Assembly: GCA_910588865.1 (NCBI GenBank)
Contig: CAJUSJ010000096.1
Coordinates: forward strand, 1 to 15,071
DNA: 15,071 nucleotides
Reading direction: 5' to 3'
Source: an uncultured Lachnospiraceae bacterium
Lineage (GTDB): Bacteria; Bacillota; Clostridia; Lachnospirales; Lachnospiraceae
Shown: positions 1 through 7,710 of the stretch, piece by piece
Layout: each line of letters opens with the position of its first letter
How positions within the stretch are numbered: position 1 is the stretch's first letter
Translations under genes and position numbers: made by a program
The notes under the pieces: model-generated
Databases searched by the model: none
The model's input: the letters and a program-made list of their open reading frames with translations, nothing else
Told to the model about the DNA's origin: nothing

Positions 1-120
1 GGTTTACTTTGAAAGTCCCATCGCCGTCAGGCGATCTGAATTCAGGGATGCCAAGTGTGCCCGCCACATACTTTCATATGTGGTGGCGCGTCCGCTGCCG
101 GGCGCATGAAGGTTTACTTT
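1..120 (-). repeat. 110-bp multi-hairpin repeat, left array (one full unit plus start of next)
   Basis: Read on the minus strand, a unit starts with AAAGTAAACC at 120 and the next unit starts at 10, so the period is 110 bp. The array continues off the left edge. The same element occurs at 14869-15071 on the plus strand with few differences. The unit is rich in dyads: ATCGCC/GGCGAT (20-25 and 30-35), the palindrome CTGAATTCAG (36-45), CCACATA/TATGTGG (64-70 and 77-83) and ACTTT/AAAGT (6-16). It begins at the base after the stop codon of the 121-576 gene, so it forms the 3' untranslated region of the operon. It may end or protect the transcript, although no U-tract is present. Confidence 0.9.
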
Positions 121-576
121 TCATGTCTTTTTCCCGAGGGTGATCCTCTCAAACAGAAGCCCTGTCATAAACCACAGCGGGGCAAAATCCAGGCGGATCA
201 GCCCGTTGATATTGGAGTGGCGGCCAGTGTAATCCCAGGGACACACGCCTATGGACCGCAGCCATGCTCCTGATAAGTACTCGGCCCCAAAAATCAGGAC
301 CATGTACAAGGTGCCGTGGCGGCAGATCCGGTCCCACACCGTCAGAACCTCCCCCGGCCTCACCCTAAGCCACCCATCCACTGCCTGGCCGATGGGGGCT
401 AAAAGGGCTCCCAGGCCGTATATGGGAAACATCAGGAGGGAGGTTTTCCCCATAAGCCTCCAGTCGTGAAGGGCCAGGGATTCCGCGGAGGTAAAGATTA
501 CCTCCAGACACCAGCCGGCAATGCCGCACCGGCAGAAATTTCTTGTGAGCTCTCTTATTTTGTTGGTTATCTTCAT
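121..576 (-). CDS. CmpB-type small membrane protein (putative ABC transporter permease, PF06541-like)
   Basis: This 151-residue integral membrane protein has the pattern of the family named putative ABC-transporter type IV (CmpB): an N-terminal GWCLEV segment (21-26), GKTSLLMFPIYGLGA (43-57), then WDY (114-116) and NINGLIRLDFAPLWF (122-136). About three membrane segments are visible near 46-62, 88-106 and 126-143. The family's function is unknown to me, and the permease label is by name only. It is the last gene of the operon, starting 30 bp after the preceding stop. A TAG in the same frame at 609-607 limits extension. The ribosome site is poor (GAAGG almost touching the ATG), so translation may depend on the upstream gene. 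Its stop codon directly abuts the left repeat array. Confidence 0.82.
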   Translation of the reverse strand: MKITNKIRELTRNFCRCGIAGWCLEVIFTSAESLALHDWRLMGKTSLLMFPIYGLGALLAPIGQAVDGWLRVRPGEVLTVWDRICRHGTLYMVLIFGAEYLSGAWLRSIGVCPWDYTGRHSNINGLIRLDFAPLWFMTGLLFERITLGKKT

Positions 577-606
577 GCCTTCAAGTATGGATGAAAATTG
601 AAGATC

Positions 607-1380
607 CTATACATTGATCACAACTTCTTTTATCAGATCTTTTTTAATGTTCTCAATACTGATCCCCGCGCTCTCTAAGGGGTCGCAGGGGCTGTTGTCC
701 AGCTCCACGATGACCCACTCTTTTCCAAGTTCCCTGGCTGTCCGGATCAATTCCCGGTTTCCCCGCAGCTTGCCGGTGCCGATGGGGGTAAACTCCGGGG
801 GCATGGTCTCTAAGCTCTTGTAATCCTTGATGTGGATCATGGGAACCCGGTTTCCCAGCTCTCTAAGATAATCTGTAACATTGACCCCCGCGTACCCTGC
901 CCAGAAGGTGTCCATCTCAAAGGCAAATTCCTTTCCCGCTTCCAGAAGATTATCCATGACCCTGCCCCCGCCCATGGTTTCAAACTCAAAATCATGATTG
1001 TGGTACAGCAGCCGTATGCCGTTCTCCCGGCATCTCCTGGCCAGCCCATCCAGGTACCCGGGCAGTCCCCGGTAAAATTCCTCTGTCCTGTCCTCCGGGG
1101 CGATCCACGGATACACCAGGCAGGGGATGCCCGCCTTTACGGCATACTGGATCTCCCCCTCCGTATCCGCGTCCCACCGGGGTTTGTGTACATGGGCGCC
1201 AATGGCCTCCAGTCCAAACTCCTCAACCATTTCCCTCAATTCTTCCGGCTTTGTGCCGGCGTAAACAAAAAACTCCACCCCGTCATAGCCCATGTCCGCC
1301 AGAGCCTTTAAGGTGCTCCTCATGGACTTTGGGTCCCTGGTCAAATCTCTTGCCGAATACATGGCATAACCAATCTTCAT
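607..1380 (-). CDS. Sugar phosphate isomerase/epimerase-like TIM-barrel protein (AP endonuclease 2 / xylose isomerase-like fold)
   Basis: The protein has 257 residues and the PF01261 fold (IolE/IolI, epimerase and endonuclease IV relatives). Likely metal- and substrate-site motifs appear in order: GYDGVEFF (31-38), YHNHDFEF (126-133), FEMDTFW (154-160), MIHIKD (181-186) and IVELD (224-228), matching the His/Glu, Asp, His, Glu pattern of these divalent-metal enzymes. Such proteins epimerise, isomerise, dehydrate or eliminate keto-sugars, and sequence alone does not choose among them. The start is firm, with AGGAGG five bases upstream; that site overlaps the TAG stop of the preceding gene. It is clearly different from the larger TIM-barrel protein just upstream, so the two probably catalyse successive steps rather than the same one. 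Confidence 0.9.
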   Translation of the reverse strand: MKIGYAMYSARDLTRDPKSMRSTLKALADMGYDGVEFFVYAGTKPEELREMVEEFGLEAIGAHVHKPRWDADTEGEIQYAVKAGIPCLVYPWIAPEDRTEEFYRGLPGYLDGLARRCRENGIRLLYHNHDFEFETMGGGRVMDNLLEAGKEFAFEMDTFWAGYAGVNVTDYLRELGNRVPMIHIKDYKSLETMPPEFTPIGTGKLRGNRELIRTARELGKEWVIVELDNSPCDPLESAGISIENIKKDLIKEVVINV

Positions 1381-1389
1381 CGCAACCTC

Positions 1390-2352
1390 CTACGCCCACC
1401 ACATCTGGGCAGGCTTCTGGGAAATGATCACTTCCCGAACCATAGCCACGGCTTTCCCAAGCCCTTCTTCCACAGACATGAGGCTGTCCTCATGTTCAAT
1501 GCTGATGATATCGTCATAACCGGTCATCCGCAGAGCCGAGATCACGGATTTCCAGAAATCCTGTCCGTTTCCATAACCCACGGCGCGGAAGATCCAGGAA
1601 CGTTCCAGCTCCTCTCCATAAGGCACCACATCCAGCACTCCTTTCCGGGCCGCGTTGATGGGGTCCACCTTTGTGTCCTTGGCGTGGAAATGGTAGATGG
1701 CCCCCTTAAGCTCCCTGATGGACGCCACCATGTCATTGCCCTGCCAGATCAGGTGGGATGGGTCAAAATTAGCGCCAAAGGTGTCTCCCAGCTCCTTCCT
1801 CAGCCGCAGCATGGAGGCTGTGTTGTACACCTGGAAACCGGGATGCATCTCAAATGCCACCTTAACGCCGCGTTCTCTGGCAAGCTCCCCCGCCTTCTCC
1901 CAGTAGGGGAGCAGACACTCATTCCACTGATAGTCCAGGATATGTAAAAAATCCTCCGGCCACGGGCAGGTGACCCAGTTGGGGTACTTAGAGTCCGGAC
2001 AGTCCCCGGCGCATCCGGAAAAAGTCACCACCTTCTTTACCCCCAGCTCCCCGGCCAGGCGGCAGGTGTCCGCAAACTCCTCATGGGCCTTTGCCCCGAT
2101 GTCCTTATTGGGATGGATGGGATTGCCGTGACAGCTCAAGGCATTGAGCTCCACCCCTGTATTTTCAAAGCTTTTGGCGAATTCTTTTAGTTTCTGTCTG
2201 TCTGCCAGCAGTTCCTTTGGCTTACAGTGGGCATTTCCCGGGAATCCCCCGCTGCCCACCTCCACCGCTTCCACGCCCATGGCTTTTAAGTATTCAAGGG
2301 CCTCCGCCAAGGGCATATGTTGAAGAGGCACGGTCATTGATCCAACTTTCAT
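1390..2352 (-). CDS. Sugar phosphate isomerase/epimerase-like TIM-barrel protein, 320-residue subclass (possible keto-glycoside lyase or epimerase)
   Basis: This 320-residue PF01261 protein shows a full set of presumed metal ligands: E168 (FEMHPGF), D197 (NFDPSHL), H223 (HFHAKD) and E286 (SIEHED). Its length and the WQGND segment after DPSHL recall proteins found beside Gfo/Idh/MocA enzymes in 3-keto-glycoside metabolism, such as YcjR-type epimerases and the large DgpC/CarC subunit of C-glycoside deglycosidases. That match is from memory of the families, not a search. In that chemistry the metal site abstracts the C2 proton of a 3-keto-glycoside, causing epimerisation or beta-elimination of the aglycone. 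No small DgpB-like partner was seen in the window. A G-rich ribosome site (AGGGGGGG) precedes the ATG, and the gene lies 15 bp after the SDR gene. Confidence 0.88.
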   Translation of the reverse strand: MKVGSMTVPLQHMPLAEALEYLKAMGVEAVEVGSGGFPGNAHCKPKELLADRQKLKEFAKSFENTGVELNALSCHGNPIHPNKDIGAKAHEEFADTCRLAGELGVKKVVTFSGCAGDCPDSKYPNWVTCPWPEDFLHILDYQWNECLLPYWEKAGELARERGVKVAFEMHPGFQVYNTASMLRLRKELGDTFGANFDPSHLIWQGNDMVASIRELKGAIYHFHAKDTKVDPINAARKGVLDVVPYGEELERSWIFRAVGYGNGQDFWKSVISALRMTGYDDIISIEHEDSLMSVEEGLGKAVAMVREVIISQKPAQMWWA

Positions 2353-2367
2353 AGGTTCCCCCCCTGT

Positions 2368-3375
2368 TTATTTTAATCTGGACAGATACACAATAGACTG
2401 TTCCTGGGCCTCGATCAGCTCGTCCTCCCAGGTCATCTGGCTGCTGTCCGGTATGAGACCATGGGCGTCTAAGTACTCCAGGGTCCTGGTGAGCCCGGTC
2501 TTTAAGTCCGTCTTGGGACAGAACTCCGGGATATCCCTGGCGATCTTGTCCCCGGCGTAATACCCATTGTAAATAAAATTGGTGGTGATCATGGGAGTGA
2601 CTTCAAAGTGAGGGCTTGCCTCCAGGGTCTTTAACGGCACCTCCACCATCTCCACCTCTTTCCCGATGATCTCCATCATGGTCCTGTGGTAAGTGCCCCA
2701 GTCATAGCACCTCATGGCCCCCAGATTGTAGGCCTGACCTTTGCACCATTCATGGTTCAGGGCCCCCACAAAGGCTCCCGCCGCGTCATCCACATACAGA
2801 AAATTTCTCAAAATATAGGGGTTTCCCGTGACAATGGGCTTGCCCCTGCGGATCCGGTCCACCCAGCTGTTGTCAGAACCGATCTGGCGGACAATGGTCT
2901 TCTGGCGTCCGTAGGACACCGTTGGGCGGAAAATCGTGATGGGAAAGCCTTCCTTCCGGAACTTGTCAAAGAAAAACTCCTCCATCGCCTTTTTCGTTAC
3001 ACCATAACCCCACTGAGGCCTCTGGGTCATGTACTCCCTGATGGGGATCTCACAGCCGTAGAGAGGGCCGTAGGAAGCCCCTGTGGAAACCGCCAGAACG
3101 TGGCTTGCCTCAGAAAACAGCTCACAATCCAGGGCCGCGTCCTGTTCCGTAAAACAGGCAAAGTCTATGGCATATTCATAATGCCCGTCCTTCAGCGCCG
3201 CCTTAAAGTCTTCCCGGTCCTTCCTGTCCGCCTGGATCCATCTGGCCTCCGGCATGGGATTATCCCCCTCCATGGGGAGGGTTACGACCGTGACGTCATA
3301 ACCCTGATTTAACAGTTTCCTGGTAACACCTAACCCCATATTGCCAAAACCGCCGATTACACAAATTTTTTTCAT
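2368..3375 (-). CDS. NAD-dependent epimerase/dehydratase family protein (extended SDR)
   Basis: The 335-residue protein begins with a Rossmann dinucleotide site, IGGFGNMG (7-14). It carries the extended-SDR catalytic pair as YGVTK (Y124, K128), with VSTGASYG (96-103) before it and the RPTVSYG substrate-loop motif (150-156) after it. This is the pattern of nucleotide-sugar or free-sugar epimerases, dehydratases and dehydrogenases, with hydride transfer to NAD(P). The real substrate is unclear; in this setting a keto-sugar intermediate is a reasonable guess. The ATG has only a weak purine-rich leader (GCAGAGACAGAGC), unlike the strong sites of most of its neighbours, so its expression may be low or coupled. 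A 37-bp gap separates it from the preceding gene. Confidence 0.9.
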   Translation of the reverse strand: MKKICVIGGFGNMGLGVTRKLLNQGYDVTVVTLPMEGDNPMPEARWIQADRKDREDFKAALKDGHYEYAIDFACFTEQDAALDCELFSEASHVLAVSTGASYGPLYGCEIPIREYMTQRPQWGYGVTKKAMEEFFFDKFRKEGFPITIFRPTVSYGRQKTIVRQIGSDNSWVDRIRRGKPIVTGNPYILRNFLYVDDAAGAFVGALNHEWCKGQAYNLGAMRCYDWGTYHRTMMEIIGKEVEMVEVPLKTLEASPHFEVTPMITTNFIYNGYYAGDKIARDIPEFCPKTDLKTGLTRTLEYLDAHGLIPDSSQMTWEDELIEAQEQSIVYLSRLK

Positions 3376-3412
3376 AATGCTCTGTCTCTGCTTTCTTCTA
3401 TATAAAATAGGG

Positions 3413-4474
3413 TTATTTCTGCGCCAGCTCTTCCATCACCTCATGCCACACCACAAAGCGGTGGGTGATCTCCCTGGGACTCTCGCAGCCTACGGATACC
3501 ACCAGCTTATTGCCGCCCTGGCGCACCGCCTCCTTTGCCTTCATCTTCAGCACCGCTTTCACCTTGTCCCGGCTGCTTCCATAGAAGTCACTGTTTCTGT
3601 CCACCCCGCCCATAAGGATCTTATCGGTCTTTGCCCGAACCTGCTCAATGGACGGATTAAAGGGGGAAGAGTCCTCCCAGTTCAGAGCGTGGGCAGGCAG
3701 ATCCAGCATGTAATCCATGTGCTGCAGCTTCATTCCGCAGATGTGGAGCATGGTAAAGAAGGAACGGTCATACACAGCCGCCAGCACCTTCTCGTCGTAG
3801 GGGCGGATGTATTTTAAATACTCTTCATCTGTGGAAGGGTCATTGAGATTTGTGCCGCCTGTGCAGAAGAAAAATCCCGCTGCCCCTACATCCAGAAATC
3901 CATTCATATTGTTGATAATCTGCTCTGCCAGCACATCCATGACATGGAAAAATTCTTTCTCGTGCTGTTTTATAAAGTTCATCATGTTGCCCCCGAACAG
4001 CCCCACATTCCCGTTCTCTGTCCCATAATAGCCGGACATATGGCAGAACATCCGGTACGGGCCAAACACTGTGGCCAGCACCGGCACCTTGTCCTTATAA
4101 TACTCGCTCAGGATCCGAATACTCTCGATCTCCCTGGCAATGGCTCCCTCTGTAATGGGCTTTGTGGTCAGATTCCGCATATCCTCCAGGCTGTTGACAG
4201 CCGGAATTCTTGTTTTCTTAAATCCCGCGTCGTCGCTGTTCTCCGGCGGGTCTATGACATGGCCGAAGTCCTCCGCGAAATACAATCCGTTCTGCATGAC
4301 TTTTAAGATATCAAAGTCGTGCTGGTCCTCGTAGGCTATAACCGCCTTGGTAAAATCTCCCACATGCCTGTCCTCCAGATTCAGATGAGGACCCCAAGCG
4401 ATAAAAGGCGGCCTGTCTACGGGCTCCCCGGCGAGAACCGCTTTAACTCTCTCCATTTTTGTCATTCTTTCCAT
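3413..4474 (-). CDS. Uroporphyrinogen decarboxylase (URO-D) family protein, MtaA-like; probable methyltransferase relative
   Basis: The protein has 353 residues of the PF01208 fold. It is unlikely to be the haem enzyme HemE: no HemE-type N-terminal arginine motif is visible, and the start (MTKMERVKAVLAGEPVDRPP, residues 4-23) is of the kind seen in MtaA/MtbA-like proteins. The zinc ligands of cobalamin-dependent methyltransferases seem present as H244-x-C246 (LHICG) and C330 (VGCESP). Known relatives move methyl groups between corrinoid proteins and thiols, and some take part in O-demethylation. No corrinoid-binding protein or other methyltransferase is encoded in the window, so a partner elsewhere or a different reaction is needed. 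The ribosome site AAGGAG lies nine bases upstream of the ATG. A 105-bp gap separates it from the binding-protein gene. Confidence 0.88.
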   Translation of the reverse strand: MERMTKMERVKAVLAGEPVDRPPFIAWGPHLNLEDRHVGDFTKAVIAYEDQHDFDILKVMQNGLYFAEDFGHVIDPPENSDDAGFKKTRIPAVNSLEDMRNLTTKPITEGAIAREIESIRILSEYYKDKVPVLATVFGPYRMFCHMSGYYGTENGNVGLFGGNMMNFIKQHEKEFFHVMDVLAEQIINNMNGFLDVGAAGFFFCTGGTNLNDPSTDEEYLKYIRPYDEKVLAAVYDRSFFTMLHICGMKLQHMDYMLDLPAHALNWEDSSPFNPSIEQVRAKTDKILMGGVDRNSDFYGSSRDKVKAVLKMKAKEAVRQGGNKLVVSVGCESPREITHRFVVWHEVMEELAQK

Positions 4475-4560
4475 CTTTTTATTCTCCTTTTTATTTTTTC
4501 CGCTTCTGTTCCTGGTTTCGCCGCCTCCTCAGATCAATTCATCACACGCCTGGCAGCGGC

Positions 4561-4573
4561 AGGGCCTGGCCCT
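4561..4573 (-). other. GC-rich hairpin just downstream of the binding-protein gene
   Basis: AGGGCCTGGCCCT is a perfect dyad with a one-base centre. In the minus-strand RNA it can fold as a five-pair stem with a three-base loop, starting seven bases after the TAA of the binding-protein gene. No U-run follows, so it is unlikely to be a strong intrinsic terminator. Hairpins after binding-protein genes often protect the upstream mRNA and lower downstream expression; that role here is inference. Confidence 0.35.
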
Positions 4574-4579
4574 TATTCT

Positions 4580-6223
4580 TTAATTAACCTCCCACTCCTC
4601 ATATCTCCAGCTCTTCAAAGAAAAGCTGGCGTAATCCATGCCGCTGATCCTTGGAGAATTTACAAACAGCACATCCGCGTGGTACAAAAAGATCATGGGC
4701 ACCTCTGCCACCAGGCGCTCCTGCAGCTGGTCATAATAGGGCTTTCTCTCTTCCAGAGTCAGGCCTTTTCCTCCGAGATCATACAGGTCTTCCCAGTTTC
4801 TGTCCGGCATATTCAGCCAGCCTCTTGCCCCCTCCTGGAAATAGAACTTGCTCTCCGACGGCTCAAAAGGATTGGAAGCGGAAGACATGAGGCTGATGTC
4901 AAAATCTCCCCCGAACAGCATGGAGCTGACCGTGGTCGCGTCGTAGGTCTCAATACTTATGTTCAATCCGATCTGAGCCAGCTGCTGCTGGATCAATACC
5001 GCCATCTGCTGGCCCACGGAATTGGTGGAGCCTACGATCAGGCGCACCGGCCTGCTGGTGTCATAGGAGGACTTGGACATGTACTCTTTTGCCAGTTCCA
5101 CGTCAAAGGGATTGCCGGTTACATTCTCATCCCGGTACGGATTTTCCGGGACAATGGCGCTGATGGCTGGTCTGGCGTAGCCGTACACCACGTCGTTAAT
5201 AATACTCTCCTTATTGATGGCACAGTCCATGGCCAGTCTGGCATTTTGATCCATGGTCTGATTGTTGATCAGCACATGGTTGTTGCCGAAACCGTGGGCC
5301 TCATAGGTCTCCAGACCCTCGTTATTTTTCGCCAGCTCATAGTCGCCGTAGGACATAAAGGAACCATAAGTGCTGCCGTCTACCTCCCCTGCCAGCATGG
5401 CGGACAGCAGGTTGTCCGGGGCGATGACCCGGATAATCAGGCGGTCCATCTGAGGCTTTCCCAGATAATAGTCATCTCTCGCCACATACTCAATACGCTC
5501 GCCGGAAATAATATTGTCAATGGTAAACGCTCCTGATGTAACCGGATTCTCCCAGAAAGGATCGGTCAGCACGCTCTCCACAGGGATGTCCTTTAAGCAG
5601 TGTTCCGGAAGGGTAAAGGTATACCGGAGAGAGTACAGCTCGTTCAAAACCGTGGACACCTTGACCTCTTTGTAAGTCAACTGAACCGTGTGCTCATCCA
5701 GGGCTTTCACGCCGAACTCTTCTTCCTCGATCCGCATACCCGTGTCGTCCGTTCCGGCAAAATTGCCAACCACCTGACGGCTCTGAACAGGCAGCTTCGG
5801 GTCCGACGCCAGCCCGGCCGTAAACTCAATATCCTGGGCCGTAACAGGCTCCCCGTCCGACCATGTGGCGTCTGGGTTAATGTGGCACGTCAAAGTAGCT
5901 CCGTCCTCAGACTGCTCCCAGCTGTCAAATAATCTGGGCAAAATCTCTCCCTCGGCGGTTACGGTCACCCAGGATTCATAGATGGGGTACAGAAAGGATA
6001 CGTGCTGGTCCCGGTTGGACGAAAGGGGATGGAGCGCCTCCCACGCCGCCGAGTTTGCCAGGGTCACCACCTTCTCCCCGCCTTCCGCCGGGGCGGATTG
6101 GGATCCCGCCGCGGACGTATCTCCTGTGGGGTTACTCTGGGTCCCGGTGTTCTGCCCGCCGCAGCCTGCCAGCATACATGCCGCCAACACCGCGGCCCCG
6201 ATCTTCATAACGTCTTTTCTCAT
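4580..6223 (-). CDS. ABC transporter substrate-binding lipoprotein, family 5 (peptide/nickel/oligosaccharide type)
   Basis: The protein has 547 residues when started at the ATG at 6223, which has a perfect AAGGAGG seven bases upstream. The open frame reaches 6280, but that extension has no ribosome site and would bury the signal peptide. From 6223 the protein starts MRKDVMK, then a hydrophobic stretch and the lipobox LAGC, with lipidated C21. A Ser/Gly/Thr-rich linker runs to about residue 48, followed by a full SBP_bac_5 domain including the family motif WSDGEPVTAQDIEF (121-134). It should capture the ligand outside the cell and deliver it to the four importer proteins encoded upstream. Family-5 proteins bind peptides, nickel chelates and also oligosaccharides or glycosides, so the ligand is open. 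Confidence 0.95.
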   Translation of the reverse strand: MRKDVMKIGAAVLAACMLAGCGGQNTGTQSNPTGDTSAAGSQSAPAEGGEKVVTLANSAAWEALHPLSSNRDQHVSFLYPIYESWVTVTAEGEILPRLFDSWEQSEDGATLTCHINPDATWSDGEPVTAQDIEFTAGLASDPKLPVQSRQVVGNFAGTDDTGMRIEEEEFGVKALDEHTVQLTYKEVKVSTVLNELYSLRYTFTLPEHCLKDIPVESVLTDPFWENPVTSGAFTIDNIISGERIEYVARDDYYLGKPQMDRLIIRVIAPDNLLSAMLAGEVDGSTYGSFMSYGDYELAKNNEGLETYEAHGFGNNHVLINNQTMDQNARLAMDCAINKESIINDVVYGYARPAISAIVPENPYRDENVTGNPFDVELAKEYMSKSSYDTSRPVRLIVGSTNSVGQQMAVLIQQQLAQIGLNISIETYDATTVSSMLFGGDFDISLMSSASNPFEPSESKFYFQEGARGWLNMPDRNWEDLYDLGGKGLTLEERKPYYDQLQERLVAEVPMIFLYHADVLFVNSPRISGMDYASFSLKSWRYEEWEVN

Positions 6224-6230
6224 TTTGCTT

Positions 6231-6237
6231 CCTCCTT
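6231..6237 (-). promoter_or_regulatory. Ribosome binding site fixing the binding-protein start
   Basis: AAGGAGG on the minus strand sits seven bases before the ATG at 6223. It places the start after the first 19 codons of the longer open frame and so exposes the lipoprotein signal peptide. Confidence 0.9.
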
Positions 6238-6276
6238 CTTCCCTCTCCGGGATGGTTTTTCTATCTGATCGTCGGA

Positions 6277-7686
6277 TCACAGCATCTCGTCCAACCGCGT
6301 AATAGCAGCTACATATACACTCATGGACCGGATGAGCCCTTCCAAAGATACGGCCTCGTCGATTCCGTGGGGGTGCCCAAAAGGATTGGGATGCTCCAGC
6401 TTTACGCTGCCTGGGCCGTAGGGCAGCGCGTTGGGGAATTTTCTGGCGTGGGTTCCCCCTCCCATGGTATAAGCCTCATAGTCCTGGCCCAGAAACTCAT
6501 GGCAGGTGTCCAGAAGCATTTTGATAACCGGGTCCTTGGGGTCGCTGTACCTGGGGCGGCTGTAATCTAAGTTCCTGACCTCCATGTTCCTTTCCCCGCA
6601 GACCTGGTTCAGCCTGTCCATCAGCTCCTCACTGTCCTGGTTAATGGCATACCGCACATTGATATTCTGGATCAGCTCACCCTGTTCAAAAGAGATCACC
6701 CCTCCCACACAGGTGGTCTTTCCTGATATGGAATCCTCAAAAGCGATTCCCAGGCCTGTTCCGTATTCATCCACAAAGGTCTGGGACAGGTTCTTAACCG
6801 CCTCCCTGGCCTCCTCTGTCAAAAGCCCGTATTGATCCGCGAAATGACACAGTTTATAGATGGCGCTGTCCCCTGTATCGGGAAACGCCGCGTGGGCCGC
6901 TTTCCCCTTGGCCATAATTTTGGTTCCTTCCGGCACCAGGACCACTTCCAGGTCCGGGGAAAATTCCGCTGCCTGCCTTTTGACCTTTTCCCCGTCCACA
7001 TGGGAGATCACCATCTCCGCGTATCCTGACACCGCGTTGGTCACAGTGCCCCCTTTCATGGACACCAGATTGCCGGCAGCCGCCTTCTGGACCAGATCAG
7101 CTGTCAGCGTCCCTTTCTCTCCGATACACATGGCCCAGCCGCCGTCGCAGACAATGGTAAATTCCGGAGCTTTGTGGGTCGTGAGATAATGCTCCACATC
7201 CTTCATCCCGGATTCCTCATTGAAACCGCAGATCAGCCGCAGAGTATGATTCAGAGAAATTCCCATCTCCCACAGATACTTCATCACATACATGGACATG
7301 ATCACAGCGCCTTTGTTGTCGCTGCTGCCCCGCCCTATGACAAACCCGTCTTTCTCTATGGCGTTATAAGGCTCATAATGCCAGCCAGCTCCTGCCGGCA
7401 CCACATCCAGGTGCCCCAGGATCCCGATCTCCCTGTCTGTCTTTCCCGGCATTACAAGGCTTAATGTGTAATAGTCGTCATTATCAATGACAAAACCCTG
7501 GTCCTGTCCCATTCCGGCCATAACATCCCCGCATTTTTTACAGTCCGTTCCAAAGGCATAGCCTCCTTCACCTGGGTCGCTGACAGACTTCTGGTTTACG
7601 ATCTTAATAATGTCCCTGACCATTTCCTCCTTGTGGTCATTGGCCCACCGCTCCACCGAGCAGGCCAGCTCTTTGATATCCATCAT
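6277..7686 (-). CDS. M20-family dipeptidase, PepV/Sapep-like
   Basis: This 469-residue cytoplasmic metallopeptidase shows the di-zinc motifs of M20 enzymes: GHLDVVPAG (H92, D94), RGSSDNKG (D123), NEESG (E157 catalytic, E158 ligand), CDGG (D181), GGGTHARKFPN (H413) and GHPHGIDEAVSLEG near the C terminus (H440). PepV-type enzymes hydrolyse dipeptides and some N-acyl or pseudo-peptide substrates. Its place between the ATPase genes and the binding-protein gene implies that the imported compound contains an amide bond to cut. The AGAGGAG ribosome site serves the tandem ATG pair at 7686/7683. Once the next gene is started at 6223 the apparent overlap with it disappears and a 53-bp gap remains. The annotated specificity is an inference from the family. 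Confidence 0.94.
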   Translation of the reverse strand: MMDIKELACSVERWANDHKEEMVRDIIKIVNQKSVSDPGEGGYAFGTDCKKCGDVMAGMGQDQGFVIDNDDYYTLSLVMPGKTDREIGILGHLDVVPAGAGWHYEPYNAIEKDGFVIGRGSSDNKGAVIMSMYVMKYLWEMGISLNHTLRLICGFNEESGMKDVEHYLTTHKAPEFTIVCDGGWAMCIGEKGTLTADLVQKAAAGNLVSMKGGTVTNAVSGYAEMVISHVDGEKVKRQAAEFSPDLEVVLVPEGTKIMAKGKAAHAAFPDTGDSAIYKLCHFADQYGLLTEEAREAVKNLSQTFVDEYGTGLGIAFEDSISGKTTCVGGVISFEQGELIQNINVRYAINQDSEELMDRLNQVCGERNMEVRNLDYSRPRYSDPKDPVIKMLLDTCHEFLGQDYEAYTMGGGTHARKFPNALPYGPGSVKLEHPNPFGHPHGIDEAVSLEGLIRSMSVYVAAITRLDEML

Positions 7687-7710
7687 TCCATCTCTCCTCT
7701 TAACGCATTT

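Noticed and set aside
3413..4474. HemE, the haem-pathway uroporphyrinogen decarboxylase
   Set aside because: The N terminus is MtaA-like, zinc ligands are present, and there are no haem-pathway neighbours.
4319..5536. Long plus-strand open frame opposite the binding-protein and URO-D genes
   Set aside because: It has no family motifs, is rich in His/Gln/Ile as expected from the antisense of GC-rich genes, and is fully covered by two well-supported minus-strand genes.
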